A stretch of DNA of 64,000 bases from DAIOEK01 sp963708715 (lineage in GTDB: Bacteria; Chloroflexota; Anaerolineae; Anaerolineales; Anaerolineaceae): positions 372,001 through 436,000 of the forward strand of contig CAVPSU010000002.1 in assembly GCA_963708715.1 (NCBI GenBank), written 5' to 3'. The notes beneath the pieces are model-generated. The model had not been told where the DNA came from. It saw nothing but the letters and a program-made list of their open reading frames with translations, and did not search any database. This document shows, in pieces, positions 55,416 to 63,884 of this stretch. The position numbers were made by a program, and so were the translations under genes. Positions within the stretch are counted from its first letter, which is position 1, and every line of letters begins with the position of its first letter.

Positions 55416-55554
55416 ATTTGTGTGACCGGTTTCGCTATTTGCTCCCTGCAGATGTTTCCGACATTTCCGGAAAAGCGACCAAATTACATCAGCAGATCGT
55501 GGCTTTCGATTGAAATAGTAAGGAACATCCCCTGATTAATACAGGATTATTCTT

Positions 55555-55582
55555 ATTATAGCCTTGTAAAATGGTTTGTCAA
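55555..55582 (-). promoter_or_regulatory. Consensus promoter of the RTX-repeat gene
   Basis: On the minus strand a perfect TTGACA (55577-55582) and a perfect TATAAT (55555-55560) are separated by 16 nt. The start codon lies about 195 nt downstream. Confidence 0.85.
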
Positions 55583-55718
55583 TAGTTTTATACAAGTTAG
55601 TTTGAAGTTAGTTTTCAAAAATCACTGGACAACTTGCAACGAGGAGATCCAACCCCTGAGCTGGATTTATCGCCTGTGATGGCATTATTGAATCCCCTGC
55701 TTCGTTTCCCCCGTTCTG

Positions 55719-55802
55719 TGGGGCGGGTGGGGGTCGAACCCACACAACCTCTCGGTCGGCAGATTTTAAGTCTGCTGCGTCTGCCTATTCCGCCACCGCC
55801 CC
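55719..55802 (-). tRNA. tRNA-Leu, anticodon TAA
   Basis: An 84-nt class II tRNA. Acceptor stem GGGGCGG pairs with CCGCCCC, discriminator A; anticodon stem-loop GCAGA-CTTAAAA-TCTGC; long variable arm; T arm with GGTTCGACCCC. The 3' CCA is not encoded. Confidence 0.95.
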
Positions 55803-55835
55803 GTGCTTCCTATTCTATCGTATCCCGGACAGCCG

Positions 55836-56486
55836 TCAAGAGCGATTCATCTTTTTCCGCCACCTCGCCCACTGACTGGCGAAATGGACCCAATACGGAG
55901 ATAATCTGCCGATAACTACTCCCTTACTGAGGGCATCCTTTAACCCAACCGCGGTGTTGAAATCTGGTAAGTCGACCACTGATGTCCCCAACTCCAGTGC
56001 GGTGTGCGCATCTGATCCTGCAGTACCGGCAACACCATGTTGGAGAGCATATTGAGCCGCTTGATCATTATGCAATTGCCTGAAACATCGGGAATTGAAT
56101 ACTTCGATCGCATCCACCTGATCGATGATCGCATCCAGGTCATGAATATTCCACGCACCTGACCGGTACACATCAAACGGGTGCGAAACGCTGATGAAGG
56201 CACCCTGATCCCGTAGACTGTGTATGGCATCCGACGGAGATAATCCCCCGGGAATCTCCTCCTCAACGAAGAACGCCAATAATTCGCCTTTCGTTGTTTT
56301 GATCTCTTCCCCGACAACCACATACTCTGGTGCAATCGTCCGCGCTACTCGAGCACCGGCGATGGAATTATGGTCGGTGATGACGACCTTCCCCAGACCT
56401 TTTGACTTACAGGCGGAAACCAGTTTTTCGGGTTCCAGCAGGCTATCTTTTGACCAGCGTGTATGGCAATGGAACTCAACTCTCAT
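55836..56486 (-). CDS. PHP-domain phosphoesterase
   Basis: A 216-residue metal-dependent phosphoesterase-like protein. It shows VEFHCHTRWSKDSLLEPEKL, VVITDHNSIAGA, the Glu-containing VVVGEEIKTTKGELLAFF, SHPFD and GSDAHTALELG, the standard PHP metal-binding motifs. The substrate is unknown; relatives include nucleoside 3',5'-bisphosphate phosphatases. ATG 56486 lies after AAGGAG. It is followed by tRNA-Leu(TAA) on the same strand. Confidence 0.9.
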   Translation of the reverse strand: MRVEFHCHTRWSKDSLLEPEKLVSACKSKGLGKVVITDHNSIAGARVARTIAPEYVVVGEEIKTTKGELLAFFVEEEIPGGLSPSDAIHSLRDQGAFISVSHPFDVYRSGAWNIHDLDAIIDQVDAIEVFNSRCFRQLHNDQAAQYALQHGVAGTAGSDAHTALELGTSVVDLPDFNTAVGLKDALSKGVVIGRLSPYWVHFASQWARWRKKMNRS

Positions 56487-56627
56487 ACCAGGATCTCCTT
56501 CACCTGATCATTTTACCCTGATCTGAAGTAACTATGAACCTATGATCCGATTGGACCGGCGTTTTCGATATCAGACCGCTTTTTATTTTCGGAATTACCC
56601 GCTACAATCAAATTACTGGAGAATAGC

Positions 56628-57575
56628 ATGGAAAATCCCCAACCAAATAGAAACCTGGCTCTCATTATCGGCGCTGCAGGGATTGATGTGATCGGTGTCC
56701 CGGATACATCGCTCGATTCTACAACGACCACACCCGCCAGGATTCGAGTTTTCTATGGAGGAGTAGCTCGCAATGTCGCGGAGAACCTCGCTCACCTGGG
56801 TCAGCCGGTCAGTCTGATCACGGCTGTGGGTGAAGATGCGCTGGGAATGGATATCCTCGAGCACTTGATCAAAGAAGGGGTTGAGGTATCGGGCTGCCTG
56901 CGGTGCGATGCCTGTAACACCGGTGTATATCTGGCAATCCTGTCAAAGGATGGCGAACGCTCGCTGGCTCTGGCAGATCGCAGGAATGTGGATCAGTTGG
57001 TCCCGGCTTTCATTGAACAACAAAATAAAGCATTCCAGAACGCGGGAATCATTTTTCTCGATGCAAATCTATCTCCACCAGCGATTCGGACTGTCATGAA
57101 ACTGGCTCGCAAGTATAAGGTGCCAGTATGTGCAGACCCTGCGTCTATTTCACTTGCGCCGCGGTTGATCCCTTACCTCTCTCAGCTCGAAATGATCACG
57201 CCTAATGCGCAGGAAGCCGCTGCCCTGATCGGTAGTACTGAGGAAGTATTGGACCTGCCGCAAACGATGCAAGCTGCCCGGCGACTGGTTGAATTGGGTG
57301 TCAAAACAGCCTTGATCACGATGGGCGAAAAGGGCGTTTGCTATGCCTCTGCAGAGACAATTGGCCACATCCCGTCGATTCTGACCAATGTTGTCGATCC
57401 AACGGGTGCGGGAGATTCTCTAACCAGTGTGGTCATCTATGCGTATCTAAATGGGATCTCCATTGATGATGGGATTCGCCTTGGTGTGTCGGCGGCTTCC
57501 CTGAACCTGCGGGAATATGGTCCGATCAATCCAAACTTGAGCTTGGAAACCATTTATGAGAACCTTGTCATCTAG
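56628..57575 (+). CDS. psuK: PfkB-family pseudouridine kinase
   Basis: The kinase phosphorylates pseudouridine at the 5' position. The 315-residue PfkB-fold protein shows GAAGIDVIGVPD, the YGGVARNVAENLAHLG sugar-binding motif, and DPTGAGDSLTS with the catalytic Asp. PfkB proteins have various substrates; pseudouridine is inferred because psuG follows 10 nt downstream, the usual pair for pseudouridine breakdown. A TACAAT box lies at 56603-56608 and GGAG precedes ATG 56628. Confidence 0.9.
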   Translation: MENPQPNRNLALIIGAAGIDVIGVPDTSLDSTTTTPARIRVFYGGVARNVAENLAHLGQPVSLITAVGEDALGMDILEHLIKEGVEVSGCLRCDACNTGVYLAILSKDGERSLALADRRNVDQLVPAFIEQQNKAFQNAGIIFLDANLSPPAIRTVMKLARKYKVPVCADPASISLAPRLIPYLSQLEMITPNAQEAAALIGSTEEVLDLPQTMQAARRLVELGVKTALITMGEKGVCYASAETIGHIPSILTNVVDPTGAGDSLTSVVIYAYLNGISIDDGIRLGVSAASLNLREYGPINPNLSLETIYENLVI

Positions 57576-57585
57576 CAGGACCAAA

Positions 57586-58518
57586 ATGGAACCGTTACCT
57601 CCCCATTACGTGGTCCACCCAGATGTGGAAAGAGCGATCGAGCTAGGCTTGCCGGTAGTAGCTCTTGAGTCAGCTGTCATCACCCACGGTCTGCCCCATC
57701 CGGAGAATCTGAATCTGGCACGCGAGCTTGAGCGCATCATACTCGAAGAGGGGACTACCCCTGCCACGATAGCAATCTTGAATGGAAAAGTCCATATCGG
57801 TTTATCCCCAGACGAATTGCAAGCGGTTGCAACTGCAGTCAATCCTCGCAAGATCAGCCGAAGAGATTATCCACTTGCGATTGCCCGCCAAATGACAGGT
57901 GGGACGACGGTTGCCGGGACGATCATCGCGGCACACCGGGCAGGTATAGCCGTTTTTGCCACAGGCGGAATCGGCGGCGTCCACCGAGGAAACCGGTGGG
58001 ATGTCTCTGCCGATCTGCCTGAATTGGGCAAGACTCCGATGGTTGTCATATGCAGCGGAGCGAAAGCGATCCTGGATCTTCCCGCCACGTTGGAATACCT
58101 GGAAACGAATGGCGTTTTAGTGATCGGGTTCCAGACAAATGAATTCCCGGCGTTTTACACCAAAACCAGCGGATTAAAACTCGATACCCGGGTAGACACC
58201 GTTGAAGAATTAGCCGTTCTCTATCAAGTCCAGAGATCGCAAGGACTTCAATCCGCGCTCCTGGTCACCCAACCACCTCCAATGGAATTGGATATCGCAC
58301 CGATTACGATGGAGGCATTTATAAATACAGCATTGGAAAAAACACAAAGCGCGGGGATCACCGGTCCAGCGATAACACCGTATATGCTGGAACAGGTTAA
58401 TATCTTATCCGGTGGGGCGAGTCTCAGAACGAACCTGGGCTTATTGAAACAAAATGCAAAGTTGGCAGCCAGACTCGCGGTCGCCATCTCCTCGAAAAAA
58501 GGATTTATTCCGAGTTAG
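57586..58518 (+). CDS. psuG: Pseudouridine-5'-phosphate glycosidase
   Basis: PsuG cleaves the C-C glycosidic bond of pseudouridine 5'-phosphate to uracil and ribose 5-phosphate. The 310-residue protein shows LPVVALESAVITHGLPHPEN, GTTPATIAILNGKVHIGL, KISRRDYPLA with the catalytic Lys, GGTTVAGTI and FATGGIGGVHRG. I chose ATG 57586 behind AGCAGGA; an upstream ATG at 57556 overlaps psuK. With upp at 39330 the released uracil could be salvaged. Confidence 0.94.
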   Translation: MEPLPPHYVVHPDVERAIELGLPVVALESAVITHGLPHPENLNLARELERIILEEGTTPATIAILNGKVHIGLSPDELQAVATAVNPRKISRRDYPLAIARQMTGGTTVAGTIIAAHRAGIAVFATGGIGGVHRGNRWDVSADLPELGKTPMVVICSGAKAILDLPATLEYLETNGVLVIGFQTNEFPAFYTKTSGLKLDTRVDTVEELAVLYQVQRSQGLQSALLVTQPPPMELDIAPITMEAFINTALEKTQSAGITGPAITPYMLEQVNILSGGASLRTNLGLLKQNAKLAARLAVAISSKKGFIPS

Positions 58519-58547
58519 ACAACAATATAAACGAGTAGACCAGTCGT

Positions 58548-59567
58548 TTATGGCAACAGCGGAGTAGGCGTTCGGGTCATGGTGGGTGTTCTGGTCGGAC
58601 TCAAACTTGGTACCAAGGTTGGTGGGCGTGTTTGAGTAGGCGTTCGGGTCCGGGTTGCGGTTTTGCTGGGCACAATGGTCGCGGTTGGACGAGGTGTTCT
58701 TGTCAGCGTTGGAGTTCGGGTGATGGTTGGCGTCCGGGTCATCGTCGCGGTCGGAGAGAGAGTGGGAGTAAAGGATGGGGTTGCACTGGGTCGAACGGTG
58801 GGTGCGTTACCCGTAACCGTAAATCGACCCGACATTTTCCAAAGTGATCCATTAAAAATCTGCACTTCGTATTCGCCTGCAATCCATTGCGAGGGATCGG
58901 GTGCCCAATCGGTATATCCATACCCACCGGTGCCACCATTCCACGGATATAACTCGTAAAATACCAATTCCCCATCGCGATACCAGAGAGCCGACCATTG
59001 TGATCCATCCAACATACCGTCGAAACTGAATAAACCGTATATGTGTTGGACTGGATTCTTAAAGGTTGTATCCAATTCGATCGGCTGGAAATTGTAATCA
59101 ATATTGCGTGCGAATTGGATTGGACTAAATACCGCAGCCGGATTTGGAGTTACCAGTCCCCGGAATTGGGTTTCGACCGCGATTGGGATGGATGGAGTTG
59201 AAGTCGATGTTGGAGTGTTGGATACGATGGGCGTCAATGTTATCGTGGGGGTGAGAGTAATGGTGGGGGTGGTGGTGATTGAGGGTGTCAGGGTTATAGT
59301 AGGTGTACGCGTCAAAGTTGGGCTTGGTTCAAAGAATGTATAGATGGACGGTTCCGCATACCGGTTCAAAAAAATGGCTACCCCGATCAGAATAAGGGCA
59401 AAAAATAATAATCGCCAGCCACCGATAGACATATCCCTTCGTTTACGGAAGTACGGTAAATTGCGTGCGCCCATAACGCGCCGTATCCCTACGAGGATAA
59501 AGATCACAATCAGGAGGAGACAAATATAGAATGCGATGGATACCGTAAAGTGGATTTCCAGGTTCAT
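58548..59567 (-). CDS. Membrane protein with Thr-Pro-rich segments, unknown function
   Basis: The 339-residue protein begins with a helix (about 7-28, ICLLLIVIFILVGI), a short basic loop and a second helix (about 50-67). A Thr-Pro repeat segment follows at about 80-128, then a domain of about 115 residues with FARNIDYNFQPIELDTTF, GSQWSALWYRDGELVFYEL and QWIAGEYEVQIFNG, and a second Thr-Pro tail of about 85 residues to the C-terminus. The repeats look like flexible surface linkers. I cannot name the central domain. The gene starts 8 nt after a TATAAT box, opposite the kinase gene. Confidence 0.65.
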   Translation of the reverse strand: MNLEIHFTVSIAFYICLLLIVIFILVGIRRVMGARNLPYFRKRRDMSIGGWRLLFFALILIGVAIFLNRYAEPSIYTFFEPSPTLTRTPTITLTPSITTTPTITLTPTITLTPIVSNTPTSTSTPSIPIAVETQFRGLVTPNPAAVFSPIQFARNIDYNFQPIELDTTFKNPVQHIYGLFSFDGMLDGSQWSALWYRDGELVFYELYPWNGGTGGYGYTDWAPDPSQWIAGEYEVQIFNGSLWKMSGRFTVTGNAPTVRPSATPSFTPTLSPTATMTRTPTITRTPTLTRTPRPTATIVPSKTATRTRTPTQTRPPTLVPSLSPTRTPTMTRTPTPLLP

Positions 59568-59575
59568 CTTTGAGG

Positions 59576-59581
59576 ATTATA
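59576..59581 (-). promoter_or_regulatory. -10 box of the Thr-Pro-rich gene, leaderless start
   Basis: A perfect TATAAT on the minus strand ends 8 nt before ATG 59567, with no Shine-Dalgarno sequence between. Confidence 0.6.
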
Positions 59582-59657
59582 GCATAACGAGGTGAAGCAC
59601 AATTCCCGCCTGTCCAAAATAACCCTTAAATAGAAGGTCTCCAGACCTATCTCTTGT

Positions 59658-59663
59658 TATAAT
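59658..59663 (+). promoter_or_regulatory. -10 box of the Ser/Thr kinase gene, leaderless start
   Basis: A perfect TATAAT ends 8 nt before ATG 59672. No -35 box is clear. Confidence 0.6.
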
Positions 59664-59671
59664 CATATCCA

Positions 59672-61792
59672 ATGGCACTTGAATCCGGCTTTGTCTTGAA
59701 TAGTCGCTACCGTATCCTTTCCACCCTGGGACAGGGCGGTATGGGTAATGTATACCAGGCAATGGATCTGAATCTCATGATCGAGGTTGCGGTCAAAGAA
59801 AACCTCTATCTATCAGAAGAATATACCCGGCAATTCAAGCGTGAAGCTGCCATTCTGGCTTCACTCCGACATCCCAATCTGCCAAAAGTGATGGATCATT
59901 TTGAAATTCCAAACCAGGGTCAGTACCTGGTGATGGAATTTATCACTGGTGAAGATCTCCGAGACCGGATGGATCGGATCGGTACAATAACGGAAAATGA
60001 GGTCATTCATATCGGAGCAGCCATTTGCGATGCGTTGACCTATCTGCATACCCGGACCCCACCGGTTGTCCATCGCGATATTAAGCCCGGCAATATTCGG
60101 ATCACCAGCGAAGGGCATATCCTGTTAGTCGATTTTGGGCTTGCGAAATTGCACGTCAGTAATCAAGAGACGACCAGCGGTGCTCGAGCCATGACACCTG
60201 GGTATTCCCCGCCGGAACAATATGGCGGTTCCCGAACTGATCCCCGATCGGACGTTTATTCTCTCGGAGCCACATTATATGCCGCGATATGTGGAATGCC
60301 ACCTGAAGATAGCCTCGTTCGATTGACCGAGTTCAATCGGTTGACCTCCGTCCGATCTTATGTACCAAAAACAAATCGCAAGTTGGCTCTTGTGATAGAA
60401 AAGGCTTTAGAGTTGAAACCAGAAGCCAGGTTTCAGACAGCCGATGAGATGAAACAGGCTTTACTTGATGTGATCGGTGAAAAAGCTACCAGCCGTCCGA
60501 TTGCGATCACGCCCCCCCCTTCCAACCCGGATCACAATTTACTTGAGCAGGCGGTTGGAAGATATTCCGATGAAAAGCCATCGCCCAGCCGACCAGTACA
60601 CAAGATAAGAAAACCTTCCATACTTCCAACAATCATTATTTCAATGTTGACGCTGGTGATCGTTGTTTTGGGGACCATTTTTCTCTATAACAAATTCATT
60701 ACACCTCAGAATGTACCGGCAGGTGACAATAAAGGAACAGAAATTCCAATCGCACAACAATTTACCTCCACCATCGACCCGGGCTTGAGCGTAATTATCA
60801 CGCCAACCAAACCAGTTCCCACAAAATTTGTCTCTTCTGAGGCAGTCAGCACTGGTCTACCTACCCAGGAAACCATAATTGAGCTCGAACCCACGCCTAC
60901 CCAATCACTGATAGCTCTCTCTCCAGTTCCCAGCATCCCACCGGCGGGTAAGATTGTGTTTGCTTCCAATCGGACGGGTATTCCACAGGTATGGGTCATG
61001 GATACTTCCGGCGAAAACCAGATTCAGTTAACCAGTCTTACGGATGGCGCCTGTCAACCGGACTGGTCTCCGGATGGAAAAAAGATCGTATTTGTTACCC
61101 CCTGCTCGAAGAGGGATTTTCGCTATCCAAAATCCAATCTATCCATTATGGATTCAGATGGGAAGAATATGGAACCATTGGATACAGGGTTTGGCGGAAA
61201 TTACGATCCAGCCTGGTCAAATGATGGAACAAAAATAGCATTCACGAAGGAAATTCAGGGGTTTGTACAAGTCTATATTTATAATCTGGTCGAGAAAACC
61301 ATTGTTTCTGCCATAAACGACCAGGAAGTTTCGCAGGAACCGTATTGGTCCTGGAATGACCAATCCCTGGTTTATATCCGAAATCATAATTCAGACCAGG
61401 TGTGGGTGGTCCAATTCACGGAAAATACCAATTATCAATTAACGAGAAGCAATCATCTAGCGGATAGTAATCCGGTCATTTCGCCTGATGGCAAGACCGT
61501 ATACTTCACCCAGAGCTCCCAAGATCAGTTCGAACCCCGCATGGTTGGCATTCCTTTCGACATCAGCGGCAACGCAAAGGAATATCGTCTTCCAGCCAAT
61601 AATCACCCCATCCCTGCACCTGCCGGGGATCAGGATATCTCCCCGGACGGCAACTGGTTGGTGTTTGAAAGCTGGCCTGAGGGAAGTAACCATGATATTT
61701 ATCTCATGTCTGTGACCGGAGAAGTGGTTAAACGATTAACGACCGTAGGAAAATTGGATTTTCAACCGTCCTGGTCACCGGCGATACCATAA
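59672..61792 (+). CDS. Ser/Thr protein kinase with extracytoplasmic PD40 propeller
   Basis: A 706-residue membrane kinase of the PknB type. The kinase domain (about 11-270) shows LGQGGMGNVYQA, the VAIKEN-like VAVKEN lysine, VVHRDIKPGNIRI with catalytic Asp136, VDFGLAKL and TPGYSPPEQYGG. A single helix at about 316-340 is followed by a Ser/Thr/Pro linker and a C-terminal TolB-like PD40 beta-propeller (about 425-705) with repeated 'SNRTGIPQVWVMDTSG', 'CQPDWSPDGKKIVF' and 'DISPDGNWLVF' units. The propeller may sense an external ligand. It is followed by a convergent gene. Confidence 0.92.
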   Translation: MALESGFVLNSRYRILSTLGQGGMGNVYQAMDLNLMIEVAVKENLYLSEEYTRQFKREAAILASLRHPNLPKVMDHFEIPNQGQYLVMEFITGEDLRDRMDRIGTITENEVIHIGAAICDALTYLHTRTPPVVHRDIKPGNIRITSEGHILLVDFGLAKLHVSNQETTSGARAMTPGYSPPEQYGGSRTDPRSDVYSLGATLYAAICGMPPEDSLVRLTEFNRLTSVRSYVPKTNRKLALVIEKALELKPEARFQTADEMKQALLDVIGEKATSRPIAITPPPSNPDHNLLEQAVGRYSDEKPSPSRPVHKIRKPSILPTIIISMLTLVIVVLGTIFLYNKFITPQNVPAGDNKGTEIPIAQQFTSTIDPGLSVIITPTKPVPTKFVSSEAVSTGLPTQETIIELEPTPTQSLIALSPVPSIPPAGKIVFASNRTGIPQVWVMDTSGENQIQLTSLTDGACQPDWSPDGKKIVFVTPCSKRDFRYPKSNLSIMDSDGKNMEPLDTGFGGNYDPAWSNDGTKIAFTKEIQGFVQVYIYNLVEKTIVSAINDQEVSQEPYWSWNDQSLVYIRNHNSDQVWVVQFTENTNYQLTRSNHLADSNPVISPDGKTVYFTQSSQDQFEPRMVGIPFDISGNAKEYRLPANNHPIPAPAGDQDISPDGNWLVFESWPEGSNHDIYLMSVTGEVVKRLTTVGKLDFQPSWSPAIP

Positions 61793-61809
61793 CCCAAGAG
61801 TAAACTGTT

Positions 61810-62772
61810 TTAAAATAGTTGGTGGATGTACGGATCTGCGAAAAGTGCCGGCAATCCGCCCGTATGCCAGAAAAGCACCGTCTCGTCTTGTTTTATGATC
61901 CCGGTTCGGATCAGTTCGATCAATCCCCCTGCCGCACGTCCGGTATACACGGGATCTAACAAGATCGCAGCTTTTTGGGCAAATAGATGTATGGCACTTT
62001 TTTCCAATTCAGTGAATACACCATACCCTGGACCAATGAAATCATCATTTACCAGTATTTGATCTGATCTGAAAGTATACGGAAGATTTTGCCGTTCACA
62101 TAACTGGTTCGCCAGATCGGCAACTTTAGTTCTTAAAATCAAAGCCGGTTCATCCACACTGATTCCGAGGATCTTCCCCAAGAAACCAGTCATTTCAGCA
62201 CCGACGACCATCCCTGCCTGAGTTCCGCCTGATGAACTGGCAAAAACGATCCAATCTGGTTTGATATCCTGTTCCGCCAATTCCTGCATCGCAATAGCAT
62301 ATGCCGCAGCTCCAACCGGACTGGATCCACCGTATGGTATCAGAAATGGACGCTTTCCATCCGCCCAGGCTTGATCAAATACCTGTTTTAGTTTCACATC
62401 CCGGGTTTCCCGATCCGTCCAGATAATTTCTGCCCCGAAGAGTTGATCCAGTGCGTAATTTCCCGATGAATTAACCGGTTTGGCGCCAGCCAATACCAGG
62501 ATGCAAGCAAGACCGTATTTTGCCGCAACGGCAGCAGTCTGCCTGCAATGGTTGGATTGTACTGCTCCTGTGGTAATCAAGGTTTTCGCGCCATTGGCTT
62601 GAGCTTCAGCAAGAAGCAGCTCGAGTTTCCGGATCTTATTTCCACCGAAACCTACCCCGGTCAAATCGTCCCGTTTTACGAATATGGATGGACCTCTAAG
62701 GTAGGTGGATAATCCTGTTAATGATTCGATGGGTGTGGGAAGGTGGGCGATCCGAACACGGGGAATATTCAT
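61810..62772 (-). CDS. PLP-dependent D-cysteine desulfhydrase / ACC deaminase family enzyme
   Basis: A fold-type II PLP enzyme of 320 residues. It shows IFVKRDDLTGVGFGGNKIRKLELL with the PLP lysine in GGNKIRK, TTGAVQSNHCRQTAAVAAKYG and the phosphate-binding SSSGGTQAG. Members degrade D-cysteine to pyruvate, sulfide and ammonia or act on 1-aminocyclopropane-1-carboxylate. The substrate cannot be settled from the sequence, but D-cysteine desulfhydrase is the most common bacterial form. ATG 62772 overlaps the femAB stop by 4 nt. Confidence 0.88.
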   Translation of the reverse strand: MNIPRVRIAHLPTPIESLTGLSTYLRGPSIFVKRDDLTGVGFGGNKIRKLELLLAEAQANGAKTLITTGAVQSNHCRQTAAVAAKYGLACILVLAGAKPVNSSGNYALDQLFGAEIIWTDRETRDVKLKQVFDQAWADGKRPFLIPYGGSSPVGAAAYAIAMQELAEQDIKPDWIVFASSSGGTQAGMVVGAEMTGFLGKILGISVDEPALILRTKVADLANQLCERQNLPYTFRSDQILVNDDFIGPGYGVFTELEKSAIHLFAQKAAILLDPVYTGRAAGGLIELIRTGIIKQDETVLFWHTGGLPALFADPYIHQLF

Positions 62773-63884
62773 AAGGCTGCCTCTTTTTTTACCCTTCTCC
62801 TGGCAAATATCCTCATCAGATCGAGGATAGGTGGGAGAACTTTTGTATAGAATTGATACCATGCCGGTCGTGCGGGAAAATCCCACGCACCGAGACCGTA
62901 AACCAATTTGCCACTGAATCCCTCTTTAAATCGATATACCCCAAACATCGGATCAGCTTCATCCATCCGATCCGGAGCACCCCAAAAATCGTAAACTTCG
63001 CAACCGATGGATTTTGCATATTGGATCGCCTGCCATTGCAGAAGGTGATTTGGCATCCATTCCCGATGTTTATCCATCGACATGCCATAAAAGTAATAGG
63101 CGCGTTTGGCAAAATGAAACAGGATTATGGCGGCGAGTGGTTCACCTTCCGCTTCGGCAATTAAAGGGGTTGCCATCCCATCTCGCATTAATTGTTCCCA
63201 GACTTTTAGATAGTATTCCCTGGTTCGTATAACGAATCCATCCCGGTTAGAAGTCTCTGCATACATCTGGTATAAGCCGGGAAGATCGATTTCCCCGCCA
63301 ACACGAATACTGACACCTTTGCGCGCAGCCAGGCGTATATTGTATCGGGTTTTTTGTTTCATCCGTTGCAACAATTCGTCTGTTGACTCAGTTAGATCGA
63401 TAAGGATTGTATTACGAAATTGAAGTTGATCCTGAGAAAAGATCCACTGCCTGGATGATAAATATTCCTTTAACGATCTTCCACTCGGACTGGTTTTCCT
63501 CTCCTCATGCTGTTCGATGGTCAAATCTGGATCGATTTTCAAAAAGATAGCGCCTTCCGCTTTGGCAAATTGTTCAAGTTCAATAATGACCTGGTTAACC
63601 AAATCCAAATTTGACCAATCCATGATTGGCCCCCGCGGTGCATATAATAGGGTAGCCTTCGAAAAATGATCGATGATTGGAACCTTTTTCTGATGGATAC
63701 AAACGGCTGCTCCGATCTGCCCTTGTAGATCTTCCCATACAAGATACCGTGGAATCCATTGGTTACTGCGTTTCAGATCAGCCCATTGCCCGCTCTGCAA
63801 GATGTGGGCATTCGGGAGGTTCGAAAGAATCCCATTCCAATCTGCATTGGTGGGTGAGGATAGTTCCTTGATCAGGAAGGTCAT
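62769..63884 (-). CDS. FemAB-family peptidyltransferase-like protein
   Basis: A 371-residue GNAT-fold protein of the Fem family, which adds amino acids to the lipid II stem peptide using aminoacyl-tRNA. It shows HILQSGQWADLKR, KIDPDLT, KTRYNIRLAARKGV, ETSNRDGFVIR, YYFYGMS, NHLLQWQAIQYAKSIGCEVYDFWGAP and GVYRFKEGFSGKLVYG, all typical. The amino acid used is not known. It overlaps the upstream partial gene by ATGA and the downstream gene by 4 nt, so three genes form one minus-strand unit. Confidence 0.9.
   Translation of the reverse strand: MTFLIKELSSPTNADWNGILSNLPNAHILQSGQWADLKRSNQWIPRYLVWEDLQGQIGAAVCIHQKKVPIIDHFSKATLLYAPRGPIMDWSNLDLVNQVIIELEQFAKAEGAIFLKIDPDLTIEQHEERKTSPSGRSLKEYLSSRQWIFSQDQLQFRNTILIDLTESTDELLQRMKQKTRYNIRLAARKGVSIRVGGEIDLPGLYQMYAETSNRDGFVIRTREYYLKVWEQLMRDGMATPLIAEAEGEPLAAIILFHFAKRAYYFYGMSMDKHREWMPNHLLQWQAIQYAKSIGCEVYDFWGAPDRMDEADPMFGVYRFKEGFSGKLVYGLGAWDFPARPAWYQFYTKVLPPILDLMRIFARRRVKKEAAL

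Noticed and set aside
55361..55560. A cyclic di-GMP-I riboswitch before the RTX gene
   Set aside because: Only one core segment resembles it and the paired helices do not align; kept only as an unresolved leader.
58560..58790. Repetitive DNA coding for Thr-Pro tracts as a mobile or regulatory repeat
   Set aside because: It is low-complexity coding sequence within one gene, in frame throughout.
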